This document shows positions 19,613-29,495 of a stretch of 64,000 nt of DNA, piece by piece (position 1 is the first letter of the stretch; the number at the start of each line of letters is the position of its first letter). The translations under genes and the position numbers were made by a program. The notes beneath the pieces were generated by a model. That model did not search any database. It was not told the DNA's origin and worked only from the letters and a program-made list of their open reading frames with translations. This stretch comes from Phytophthora quininea (taxonomy: Eukaryota; Oomycota; Peronosporomycetes; Peronosporales; Peronosporaceae): assembly GCA_011947345.1 (NCBI GenBank), contig JAAVTG010000688.1, positions 62,001 through 126,000 of the forward strand, read 5' to 3'.

Positions 19613-21139
19613 CTATCTCGTTTTATACATCACAAATTCGTCCATTACCGACTTGTCCGCGCTCGAAATGAACTGCCACGACAGCATTGTGCGATTCGCC
19701 TCTAAAGTCGAGAATCCGTAGTGCGAGTAGTCCGCCGCAGCATTCCACGGAGCAGTGCCGCTAGGTACGTCTGACAGGTCTTCCACGCTGCCTGCTGCGC
19801 CCGTCAAGATGTAGACCGGTGCCTGCGCATTATCGTACGTCTTGTTGTCGTCGGACACGCCGTCCATCACAGCTTTGTTGTTTGCGATCGGGACCTGGCG
19901 TTCATAGTAGTGCTGGTGTCCCGTGAGCACCACGTCCACCTTGTACTTGATGAAGAGAGCCTCGAACGCCGACTGAACGTAGGCGTTCTGGTCGGTGGGC
20001 ACGCCGCTGTCGTCGCACCCGGCCACGTCGTAAAGCGGTCGGTGTATTCCGACGATGATCCACGGCACGTTGTCGCGATTGGCATCGGCCTTTGCGAGGT
20101 CCGACTCGACCCAGCTCAATTGGTCGCCAAAGTTACCGTTCTTGTTGACTGCATACGCGTTCGTCGGCGCGTTGGGGTAGTCTGTTTCGGACGAGAGCGA
20201 CGTGAAGTGGATTGGTCCGTGGTCGAACGAGTGCCACATGTTGAGAGCGCCGCCGCTTTCTTCGTACGGCATTTTGAACCGCGTGTTGTAAGCGGTATAA
20301 TTGCTCAATGCCTGCCTTTTCTTCTTGGATGATAGCAGCGCCGGTAATGGCGAATGCCATTCCGCCTCGTGATTCCCCACCAGCACCATGTACGGGATCT
20401 CACTCATCACCGGCATCAACGAGTTCATCCACTTGTTGTAGACCTCCTCGTAGAAGAACCCGGTTGCCTGGGACCACACGAGAAAGTCGGCATCAGCGTA
20501 CGAAATATCCCCGAGGTGGTAGATTAAATCCACATCATCCGGCGACAGCTTGTTCAAGTACGAGATCGTATCGACCGAGTTTTCGCCGTCGCCGAGATCT
20601 CCGTAGATAACGACGTTGAACGTGCTGTCATCCGTGGCTGGACGCGCCGTGATGAACGAGTAGACGTCGCTGGTGTACTTTTCGTCGCTTTGGCAGCCCA
20701 CCTTGTAGAAATATTTAGTGCGAGGTGAAAGCCCCGATACCGTGGCATGGTGATGAAGCAAGTTGTAGGACTTGTCGTGGTAGTAGCTCACACTGGACAC
20801 CGGCGTGTCCACCAACTCCAATGTGTCCTCAGACTCGCCCACCCACACGGCGCTATCGGGCACGTCTTCGAACGTGGCCCACGACACGGTCATCCCCGTC
20901 CCGGCCTTCTTCCCAGCAAACGCAAGGTGAATCTGCTGCGGGTAAAAGTTGACGCCGTCCTTGACTCGGCACGACTGGTTGAAAGTGAGGTCGCCGATGT
21001 TGAAATCGTACTCGCACAGACTCTCGGGCTCGCAGACGTCTCTGTCGTTGTTCCTGTGGCAAGTGTTGTCGTCCACAATGACGTTGGCGTTGGCGATGCC
21101 AGCGAGGATCCCCAGCAGGCCCAACGCGAATGCGTTCAT
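19613..21139 (-). CDS. Secreted purple acid phosphatase (PAP2), intact
   Basis: Intact 508-residue gene. The start at 21139 gives the signal peptide MNAFALGLLGILAGIANANV; an upstream in-frame ATG at 21244 would bury it. All phosphatase motifs are present: GDLGDGENS, HLGDISYADADF, VGNHEAE, GIHRPLYD, LTGHQHYYER, with an Fn3-like N-domain and a PAP C-domain (FSTLEANRTMLSWQF). The protein reaches a stop soon after FVMYK, as do its paralogs. It is parent A of the hybrid gene PAP3: the 5' part and upstream spacer are duplicated 2,028 bp to the right. An extracellular phosphate-scavenging role is inferred from family and signal peptide. Confidence 0.93.
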   Translation of the reverse strand: MNAFALGLLGILAGIANANVIVDDNTCHRNNDRDVCEPESLCEYDFNIGDLTFNQSCRVKDGVNFYPQQIHLAFAGKKAGTGMTVSWATFEDVPDSAVWVGESEDTLELVDTPVSSVSYYHDKSYNLLHHHATVSGLSPRTKYFYKVGCQSDEKYTSDVYSFITARPATDDSTFNVVIYGDLGDGENSVDTISYLNKLSPDDVDLIYHLGDISYADADFLVWSQATGFFYEEVYNKWMNSLMPVMSEIPYMVLVGNHEAEWHSPLPALLSSKKKRQALSNYTAYNTRFKMPYEESGGALNMWHSFDHGPIHFTSLSSETDYPNAPTNAYAVNKNGNFGDQLSWVESDLAKADANRDNVPWIIVGIHRPLYDVAGCDDSGVPTDQNAYVQSAFEALFIKYKVDVVLTGHQHYYERQVPIANNKAVMDGVSDDNKTYDNAQAPVYILTGAAGSVEDLSDVPSGTAPWNAAADYSHYGFSTLEANRTMLSWQFISSADKSVMDEFVMYKTR

Positions 21140-21643
21140 TTCCTCTTTCGAGACGATGAAATGGTGACTGAGGGCACTGCATGTCGGGAACAGAGGTGAG
21201 ATCCGTTGCATGAGTGGCTGGCAATCTGGCAATAGTGATCGCAATCAGCGATTGCATTAAGTGCAGACCAGATATCCAAAAACTCGTTATACAGTATGCC
21301 TAGAGATTTGAATGCTTCACGAGTAAGTACCATAAAAGCATTCGCGTTTGAGATGGCATAATTCATTGGCATGGAGACGTAAGTAGTTTTGCGGCAAGAT
21401 ACGGCCCAGACATTAAGACAACACGGTAGTCAACCGTTAGCAGGAGGCTTGCCAAGGAGATGTAAAGTCGAGTTTAGCAGGTGGTTTTGAGTCAAAACTT
21501 TTGGCGACAAGAAGATCGTGAGCTCGGATTAGCTGTGCTAGAGAAACGTCAATATCATTATTGATGACACCAAGGCGAACATGCACGTCGCGAACAACAA
21601 AACAAGGTCAAAGCATCGCACTTTGATTTTATAGTGTCAACTA
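21140..21643. repeat. 504-bp intergenic spacer, copy 1 of exact duplication
   Basis: Spacer between the 5' end of PAP2 and the 3' end of PAP3. By eye it is identical to 23168-23671. It contains the upstream region (and presumably promoter) of PAP2. No coding sequence is supported. Confidence 0.85.
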
Positions 21644-23167
21644 CTAGTTCTTGTACATGACAAACTCATCCGTCACCGACTTGTCCGCGCTCGAAATGAA
21701 CTGCCACGACAGCATTGTGCGATTCGCCTCCAAAGTCGAGAATCCGTAGTGCGAGTAGTCCACTGCAGCATTCCACGGAGCAGTGCCGCGAGGTGCACTT
21801 GTCAAATTTTCCACGTTGCCTGCTGCACCTGTCAAGATGTAGACCGGTGCCTGCGCATTATCGTACGTCTTGTTGTCGTCGGACACACCGTCCATCACAG
21901 CTTTGTTGTTTGCGATCGGGACCTGGCGTTCATAGTAGTGCTGGTGTCCCGTGAGCACCACGTCCACCTTGTACTTGATGAAGAGAGCCTCGAACGCCGA
22001 CTGAACGTAGGCGTTCTGGTCGGTGGGCACGCCGCTGTCGTCGCACCCGGCCACGTCGTAAAGCGGTCGGTGTATTCCGACGATGATCCACGGCACGTTG
22101 TCGCGATTGGCATCGGCCTTTGCGAGGTCCGACTCGACCCAGCTCAATTGGTCGCCAAAGTTACCGTTCTTGTTGACTGCATACGCGTTCGTCGGCGCGT
22201 TGGGGTAGTCTGTTTCGGACGAGAGCGACGTGAAGTGGATTGGTCCGTGGTCGAACGAGTGCCACATGTTGAGAGCGCCGCCGCTTTCTTCGTACGGCAT
22301 TTTGAACCGCGTGTTGTAAGCGGTATAATTGCTCAATGCCTGCCTTTTCTTCTTGGATGATAGCAGCGCCGGTAATGGCGAATGCCATTCCGCCTCGTGA
22401 TTCCCCACCAGCACCATGTACGGGATCTCACTCATCACCGGCATCAACGAGTTCATCCACTTGTTGTAGACCTCCTCGTAGAAGAACCCGGTTGCCTGGG
22501 ACCACACGAGAAAGTCGGCATCAGCGTACGAAATATCCCCGAGGTGGTAGATTAAATCCACATCATCCGGCGACAGCTTGTTCAAGTACGAGATCGTATC
22601 GACCGAGTTTTCGCCGTCGCCGAGATCTCCGTAGATAACGACGTTGAACGTGCTGTCATCCGTGGCTGGACGCGCCGTGATGAACGAGTAGACGTCGCTG
22701 GTGTACTTTTCGTCGCTTTGGCAGCCCACCTTGTAGAAATATTTAGTGCGAGGTGAAAGCCCCGATACCGTGGCATGGTGATGAAGCAAGTTGTAGGACT
22801 TGTCGTGGTAGTAGCTCACACTGGACACCGGCGTGTCCACCAACTCCAATGTGTCCTCAGACTCGCCCACCCACACGGCGCTATCGGGCACGTCTTCGAA
22901 CGTGGCCCACGACACGGTCATCCCCGTCCCGGCCTTCTTCCCAGCAAACGCAAGGTGAATCTGCTGCGGGTAAAAGTTGACGCCGTCCTTGACTCGGCAC
23001 GACTGGTTGAAAGTGAGGTCGCCGATGTTGAAATCGTACTCGCACAGACTCTCGGGCTCGCAGACGTCTCTGTCGTTGTTCCTGTGGCAAGTGTTGTCGT
23101 CCACAATGACGTTGGCGTTGGCGATGCCAGCGAGGATCCCCAGCAGGCCCAACGCGAATGCGTTCAT
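21644..23167 (-). CDS. Secreted purple acid phosphatase (PAP3), intact hybrid gene
   Basis: Intact 507-residue gene with the PAP2 signal peptide (start 23167) and all metal-binding motifs. Its 3' segment (21644 to about 21,887) matches PAP4 and not PAP2, for example NVENLTSAPRGTAPW where PAP2 has SVEDLSDVPSGTAPW. From about 22,073 to the start it matches PAP2 and not PAP4. This is the expected product of unequal crossing over between a PAP2-like and a PAP4-like gene. Because the promoter region is also copied, expression may mirror PAP2. A collapsed or duplicated assembly is the alternative explanation. Confidence 0.93.
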   Translation of the reverse strand: MNAFALGLLGILAGIANANVIVDDNTCHRNNDRDVCEPESLCEYDFNIGDLTFNQSCRVKDGVNFYPQQIHLAFAGKKAGTGMTVSWATFEDVPDSAVWVGESEDTLELVDTPVSSVSYYHDKSYNLLHHHATVSGLSPRTKYFYKVGCQSDEKYTSDVYSFITARPATDDSTFNVVIYGDLGDGENSVDTISYLNKLSPDDVDLIYHLGDISYADADFLVWSQATGFFYEEVYNKWMNSLMPVMSEIPYMVLVGNHEAEWHSPLPALLSSKKKRQALSNYTAYNTRFKMPYEESGGALNMWHSFDHGPIHFTSLSSETDYPNAPTNAYAVNKNGNFGDQLSWVESDLAKADANRDNVPWIIVGIHRPLYDVAGCDDSGVPTDQNAYVQSAFEALFIKYKVDVVLTGHQHYYERQVPIANNKAVMDGVSDDNKTYDNAQAPVYILTGAAGNVENLTSAPRGTAPWNAAVDYSHYGFSTLEANRTMLSWQFISSADKSVTDEFVMYKN

Positions 23168-23671
23168 TTCCTCTTTCGAGACGATGAAATGGTGACTGAG
23201 GGCACTGCATGTCGGGAACAGAGGTGAGATCCGTTGCATGAGTGGCTGGCAATCTGGCAATAGTGATCGCAATCAGCGATTGCATTAAGTGCAGACCAGA
23301 TATCCAAAAACTCGTTATACAGTATGCCTAGAGATTTGAATGCTTCACGAGTAAGTACCATAAAAGCATTCGCGTTTGAGATGGCATAATTCATTGGCAT
23401 GGAGACGTAAGTAGTTTTGCGGCAAGATACGGCCCAGACATTAAGACAACACGGTAGTCAACCGTTAGCAGGAGGCTTGCCAAGGAGATGTAAAGTCGAG
23501 TTTAGCAGGTGGTTTTGAGTCAAAACTTTTGGCGACAAGAAGATCGTGAGCTCGGATTAGCTGTGCTAGAGAAACGTCAATATCATTATTGATGACACCA
23601 AGGCGAACATGCACGTCGCGAACAACAAAACAAGGTCAAAGCATCGCACTTTGATTTTATAGTGTCAACTA
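23168..23671. repeat. 504-bp intergenic spacer, copy 2 of exact duplication
   Basis: Second copy of the 21140-21643 spacer, offset 2,028 bp, with no difference seen by eye. It lies between the PAP3 start and the PAP4 end. Confidence 0.85.
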
Positions 23672-25197
23672 CTAGTTCTTGTACATGACAAACTCATCCG
23701 TCACCGACTTGTCCGCGCTCGAAATGAACTGCCACGACAGCATTGTGCGATTCGCCTCCAAAGTCGAGAATCCGTAGTGCGAGTAGTCCACTGCAGCATT
23801 CCACGGAGCAGTGCCGCGAGGTGCACTTGTCAAATTTTCCACGTTGCCTGCTGCACCTGTCAAGATGTAGACCGGTGCCTGCGCATTATCGTACGTCTTG
23901 TTGTCGTCGGACACACCGTCCATCACAGCTTTGTTGTTTGCGATCGGGACCTGGCGTTCATAGTAGTGCTGGTGTCCCGTGAGCACCACGTCCACCTTGT
24001 ACTTGATGAAGAGAGCCTCGAACGCCGACTGAACGTAGGCGTTCTGGTCGGTGGGCACGCCGCTGTCGTCGCACCCGGCCACGTCGTAAAGCGGTCGGTG
24101 CATTCCGACGATGATCCACGGCACGTTGTCGCGATTGGCATCGGCCTTTGCGAGGTCCGACTCGACCCAGCTCAATTGGTCGCCAAAGTTACCGTTTTTG
24201 TTGGTGAGCGTGTACGCGTTCGTCGGCGCGTTGGGGTAGTCTGTTTCGGACGAGAGCGACGTGAAGTGGATTGGTCCGTGGTCGAACGAGTGCCACATGT
24301 TGAGCGTACCATCGCTCTCTTCGTACGGCATCTTGAAGCGAGCATTGTAAGCTGTGTAATTGCCCAACATATTCTTCTTGGTCTGCGAAAGTTGACAAGC
24401 TGGCGAGTGGCACTCAGCCTCGTGGTTTCCGACTAGCACCATGTAGGGGAGGACGCTCATGACGGGCGCCAACGAGTTCATCCACTTGTTGTAGACTTCC
24501 TCGTAGAAGAAACCGGTTGCCTGGGTGGCCACGAGATAGTCATCGTCGGCGTATGAAATGTCACCGATGTGGTAGATCAAGTCGATGTCATCCGATGAGA
24601 GGGTGTTCGTGTAAGTGAGGGTGTTGACCGAGTTGCTACCATCTCCGGCATCCCCGTAGATGATGACCTTGAACGTGCTCGTATCCGATGCCGATCTTGC
24701 AGTCACAAAAGAATAGACATCGCTCTGGTACGTTGTTCGCGCCTTACTCCCAACCTTGTAGTAGTACTTCGTGTGCGGCAAAAGCCTCGAGACTGTCGCG
24801 TGGTGGTGATACATATCGTAGGTGTCGTCGTGATAGTAGTTGACGCTTTCCACCGTGGTGTCGACCATAACCAACGAGTCGTCCGAACTGCCGACCCACA
24901 ACGAACTATCGTTCACTTCCTCGTAGGTCGCCCACGACACCGTCATGGCTGATCCAGCCGTCGTGCCAGCGAACGCCAAGTGGACCTGCTGCGGGTAGTA
25001 GTTGACCCATCCTTGACGCGGCACGACTGACTCAGAGTGAGATCGCCGAGGTTGTAGTTGTACGTGCACAGTGCCGACGGCTGGCACCCGATCGACGAGG
25101 TCGACCAACTCCAGACGCAGATCGAGTCGTCCACCAAGACGGTGGCACTTGCAACACCCACCGATAGCGCGAGGAAACCGATCGAAAAGATGTTCAT
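23672..25197 (-). CDS. Secreted purple acid phosphatase (PAP4), frame broken once near N-terminus
   Basis: About 508 residues. Signal peptide MNIFSIGFLALSVGVASATV at 25197, then the cysteine-containing pre-domain (CVWSWSTSSIGCQPSALC), which resembles PAP5 more than PAP1-3. Core motifs GDAGDGSNS, HIGDISYADDDY, VGNHEAE, GMHRPLYD and LTGHQHYYER are intact. The frame breaks at about 25,008, where three G stand for the expected four just before VNYYPQQVHLAF. The 3' 500 bp equal those of PAP3. This is parent B of the unequal crossover. Confidence 0.9.
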
Positions 25198-26020
25198 TTG
25201 ATGAACAAACGATGTACTTGAGCCTTTACCAGTCGAATGGGAATGGCCGATTGAAGCACACCTCCAAAACGCAGCAGGGAAGCCTGGGAGGTAAAGGCGA
25301 AGATTTGGAGTTAGAAGCCATCACGAATGTCAGGGAAGGTCACATGTCCACCGTTGCCTGCAAGTCGTGGCCTCTGCCCCCATGGCCTCGGTAAGAAGGG
25401 CAATGTTTTTGATGGGAATGACGCATGGTCAACGTGTTACATATATCAACACGAATCTTGGCTTGGAGGCTTGTGCCGGGAGAATCTAGTCTCCGGTCAA
25501 GCAAGCATTGAGTAGATTCAGCGGTGGAGATGTGACGAGTTGGAAATCCTCACCACGATGTCATCGCCCAAGACATCCCGGTGAATGTTGTCAAGAAACA
25601 CGCATCGTCTTCAGGAGACCAGAACTGTCACGTCTTGCCTCAAGGTGTCGACTCGACAGTCGAGTGGACTGATCTGTAGTGTGGACGTGCTTCTCCACTC
25701 TTGTAGGAGTCTTCATATGACATCGCAACCACGCCATCAGTTAGTAATTGCCCGCATCCTGCTGTAGTGGTCCTGGCATAGAGACAGCCGTTCACCGCCA
25801 CAAAATATCTACTTGGTGCTAAATCAAACAGATTCGATTGACGAGCACGATGGAGAATTGCTTTGCCAGAACGAAGCGCTAAACGAGTTCACCTCGCCGC
25901 TATCAACCTGGTCGGAGGGATGTGGAGAGGATGGCAACTTCGCCGAAAGCGTGACTCTCCTACCGTTGGTAATGGCGTCGATTGTAAAAATGATCTTAGA
26001 GCGTGATCTATTGCGGTTCG
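25198..26020. other. Intergenic region between PAP4 and PAP5
   Basis: About 0.8 kb without a supported gene. Open frames of 60-107 codons here have no domain or repeat. It should hold the PAP4 promoter and the PAP5 3' end. Confidence 0.4.
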
Positions 26021-27554
26021 CTACGCTGCCGTCTTGTACATCACAAACTCGTCTTGCACCGACAAGTCCGAGCTAGCAAGATATTTCCACGACAGCATTG
26101 AGCGGTTCGCCTGCAGCGTCGAAAAGCCGAAATGCGTGTAATCGTGCGCTGCGATCCACGGAGCTGTGCCTCAGGGGCTGCTCTCAAGTTTTCCACATTG
26201 CCAGCAGCACCTGTGAGAATGTGCACGGGGGCCTGCGGATTATCGTACGTCTTGTAGTCGTCCGACACGCCGTCCATGACGGCGGAACTGTTTGCGATCG
26301 GCAACTGCCTCTCATAGTAGTGTCTGTGGCCAGCCACCACAACATCCACCTTGTACTCGATGAACAGCGCCTCAAACGCAGCCTGCAGCTTGACATTGTC
26401 GCCTGTTGGAACGCCATTATCGTCGCATCCATCCACATCGTACATTGGACGATGCATGCCGACGATGATCCAGGGCACGTTGTTGCGATTGGCGTCGGCC
26501 TTTGCCAGCTCCGTTTCCAGCCATCCTAACTGGTCCCCGAAGTTCCCGTTCTTGTGGGTCAGAGTGTAAGCGTTGGTCGGCGCGTTTGGATAGTCCGATT
26601 CGGCTGACAGCGACGTGAAGTGGATCGGACCATGATCGAACGAGTGCCACATGTTCAACGCTCCATCGCTCTCCTTGTATGGCATCTTCCAGCGCGAGTT
26701 GTACGCTGTGTAGTTGCCCAGCATGTCCTTCTTGGCCGTGGAGAGTTGACAAGCTGGCGAGTGGCACTCAGCCTCGTGGTTTCCGACTAGCACCATGTAG
26801 GGAGGACGCTCATGACAGGCGCCAACGAGTTCATCCACTTGTTGTACACCTCCTCGTAGAAGAAACCCGTAAGCTGCGAGGCCACGAGGTAGTCGTCGTC
26901 TGCGTAGGACATATCGCCGAGCTGGTAGATCAAGTCGACGTCTTCCGCTGTTTGAGTGTTCATGTACGCGATCGTGTCGACCGAGTTGTCGCCGTCGCCA
27001 GCGTCTCCGTAGATGATCACATTGAATGTGCTGGTGTCGGAAGATGATCGCGCAGTGACAAATGAGTAGACAGCGCTCTGGTACGTAGCGTTCGATTTGC
27101 TTCCGACTTTGTAGAAATACTTGGTGTGGGGTGAGAGGGCCGTCACCGTCGCGTGGTGGTGATACATGTGATACTTGTCGTCGTGGTAGTAGTTGAGGCT
27201 CTCCACCGTCGTGTCCACGATCTTCAGCGACTCCGAGCTGTTGCTGGTGCCCACCCACAGCGAACTGTCGTTGACTTGTTCGTAAGTCGCCCAGGACACA
27301 GTCATACCCGTTCCTGCCGTCTCGCCTGCAAACGCGAGATGAATTTGCTGCGGGTAGTAGTTGACGCCTTCCTTGACTCGGCACGATTCACTCAGCGTCA
27401 GATCGCCATCATTGTAGTTGTACTCGCACAAGGCCGAAGGTTGGCAGCCGAGAGACGACCATTTCCACACGCAGACACTGTCGTCCACGAGCACCGTGTC
27501 AGCAGTAGTCGTTGTTGCAGTCACAGCTAGAAATCCCAGCGACCATGTCTTCAT
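26021..27554 (-). CDS. Secreted purple acid phosphatase (PAP5), frame broken twice
   Basis: About 511 residues from MKTWSLGFLAVTATTTTADT (27554, secretion signal) to a TAG at 26021-26023 just after FVMYKTAA. Motifs: GDAGDGDNS, QLGDMSYADDDY, VGNHEAE, GMHRPMYD, VAGHRHYYER. Two one-base losses: at about 26,800, three G where PAP4 has four, before YMVLVGNHEAE; and at about 26,172, just before TAPW. In both places the paralogous sequence continues in another frame. It is the most diverged member together with PAP4, and the right end of the array. Confidence 0.88.
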
Positions 27555-27938
27555 GGTGGAAGTCGGCTGCGTCTTGGCCTCTTGGTCAATTGGGGAATGA
27601 TGGAGACGGTGGGCGACGCAAGGGTGAGCGAAGCAGCATCTGCTAGCGCTGAAACTAGCAATGGCGGCGAACAGCATGGAGGTCGGTTCACGTCTTTTCA
27701 TCCGCTGCGAGTAGTGAATTTTTCTGTCTCTCGCCGCATTAGTCCATGCAAGACTTGCTCGCATCTTGGTGATAGAGTGGCAGGATGTGCTCCAGTTGCC
27801 GGGTGGCTTGCAACGGTGAGATCGAAGGACCTCGCGAAATGGCGACAGCAGCAGTCACCACTTCAAATTGACAACCCAGATGACAAGACACTCTTGCTGT
27901 TGTAGTTGACTAATAAATGAGATCGGTCCTGTGGTTCC
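27555..27938. other. Intergenic region between PAP5 and CFAP45
   Basis: Holds the PAP5 upstream region and the 3' end of the CFAP45 gene. Open frames here are shadows; nothing else is seen. Confidence 0.4.
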
Positions 27939-29360
27939 CTACGCGTTCGACTCGTTGATCCTCATGCGACTAAGCTCACGGAGATACTCCCCTGGCACCC
28001 CTCTCTTCTGCAGCTTGTGCAACGTGTCTTGCCGCACCTTCTCGGCCAGAATGCTCTCCTTTAGTGCCTTCTTCTTGAGGAACTTGGCGTCGTTCTGCTC
28101 GAACATTTTTGCCTTGATGCGACTGCGCTCGTTCGATTCGATCTGTTGCTTCAGCAGGTCTCCGTGCTTGAGGTTGCGCTCATTCTTCGCAGCTTCAACT
28201 TCCTTGTAGTGCTGGTACTCATGTTCGACCTGCTCCAGACCGATGCGGTCGATGTTTGCGTCTAAAGCACGTAGTCGATCCTTCTGCTCGGCATGGAAAG
28301 CCTCCTGGCGTTTGCGGTCCTGCAAAATGGACTGCATCAGCGCCGTTTTCCTTTCCTTGTCGAGTCTTTCTTTCAGACGTGCGTTCTTCTCGGTCTGTTC
28401 GTACGCCTTCTTGGCACGGAATTCGTCTTGGATGGCCTGCTTATCCTGCGCTTTCTCCTGTTGCGCACGCAACTTTGCCGTGCGCAGCTCTTTGGACTTA
28501 CGGATGCGAGCCTCCTCCTGCAGTTTGGCCTCTTCTTCAAGCGCCTTCTTGCGCAAATAGGCGGCTGCTGCCATCTCCTCGTTCTTCTCCCTAACAGCCA
28601 CCTCCGCCTTCATCTTCTTAATGCGCTCGTTGGTCACCGCCACCTGACGCATCGACTCTTTGGCTCGTTCGCGTTGATGATCCATCTTCTTCTGCTCCTC
28701 TAGCTCGTACTGCTTGTACGTCTTGAGGATCTTCTGCGCCTCGATGGCCTTGGCTTCCTCCTCCCAGATGGTCTTCTTGTGTCGATCCGCGATCTGGTCC
28801 TCCAAGACCTTTCTGGCTTCCAGACGTCGGACGTGAGCTTCCGCCTCCTCGTCCTTGCGCTTTTGGATGTCGCGCAGCCGCTCGCGCTCCATGATGCTGT
28901 CGTGGATGTTGTTGTACTTGGACTCGATTAGATGCCGCTCCTTCTGGTGCTTCTGCAGTGCATCGCAGAGCTGGTAGCCCACGGCCTGAATGGCCAGCGA
29001 GTTGATCTTGCGCAGCGACTCCAAGTGCTGGTGGCGAGCTACCTCGTCGCCCGTCAGCAGCGCCTTGCGGTCGGCCTCGAGCTCCATTTCCATGGCCGAC
29101 TGCTCTCTGCGAGCGCGTACGGAGATCTCCTTCTCCATCATGCGGCGCTTGCGCTCTTGCGACTCGTGGCGCGTCACCGCGTGCTGCTCCTCGCGTTGTT
29201 CCTTGAGCCTGGCGGCGGCCTCATCCGTCAGGATCACGGCGCGCTGCTTGATCAGCTCCAACTCGCTCTTGGCCACCACGCGCGTCACGCCGGCGATGTC
29301 TTTGCCCGCCAGTCGCGTCGCACTCGACCGGAACTGCATCGGCGGCGTCTTGACCGTCAT
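27939..29360 (-). CDS. CFAP45: CFAP45-like flagellar inner-junction/microtubule inner protein
   Basis: Intact 473 residues, start ATG at 29360 (MTVKTPPMQFRSSATRL). Almost entirely charged coiled coil, of the trichohyalin/plectin-homology type. Segments typical of CFAP45 (CCDC19/NESG1) are the LIKQRAVILTDEAAARLKEQ start of the coil, AQQEKAQDKQAIQDEFRAKK in the middle, and LQKRGVPGEYLRELSRMRIN at the end. CFAP45 lies inside the axonemal doublet microtubules, where it binds adenine nucleotides and stabilises beating. Its presence indicates a flagellated life stage (zoospores). It shares a short divergent promoter with the BUD22-like gene. Confidence 0.85.
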   Translation of the reverse strand: MTVKTPPMQFRSSATRLAGKDIAGVTRVVAKSELELIKQRAVILTDEAAARLKEQREEQHAVTRHESQERKRRMMEKEISVRARREQSAMEMELEADRKALLTGDEVARHQHLESLRKINSLAIQAVGYQLCDALQKHQKERHLIESKYNNIHDSIMERERLRDIQKRKDEEAEAHVRRLEARKVLEDQIADRHKKTIWEEEAKAIEAQKILKTYKQYELEEQKKMDHQRERAKESMRQVAVTNERIKKMKAEVAVREKNEEMAAAAYLRKKALEEEAKLQEEARIRKSKELRTAKLRAQQEKAQDKQAIQDEFRAKKAYEQTEKNARLKERLDKERKTALMQSILQDRKRQEAFHAEQKDRLRALDANIDRIGLEQVEHEYQHYKEVEAAKNERNLKHGDLLKQQIESNERSRIKAKMFEQNDAKFLKKKALKESILAEKVRQDTLHKLQKRGVPGEYLRELSRMRINESNA

Positions 29361-29495
29361 GGCTGCAAGTCTCAAATGCTCTACCGGCTCACTTCAATCT
29401 ATTTTTAGAAGCAGGAGGGCGAAAAATAGATGCCGCGTTTGAAACAAGCACGCGTTAAAATACGTTGAACTAACGTTCCAGTTCTAAACAAGTCA
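29361..29495. promoter_or_regulatory. 135-bp divergent promoter of CFAP45 and BUD22-like genes
   Basis: Only 135 bp separate the two ATGs, so the core promoters must overlap or abut. The stretch is A/T-richer than its surroundings. Shared regulation is an inference. Confidence 0.6.
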
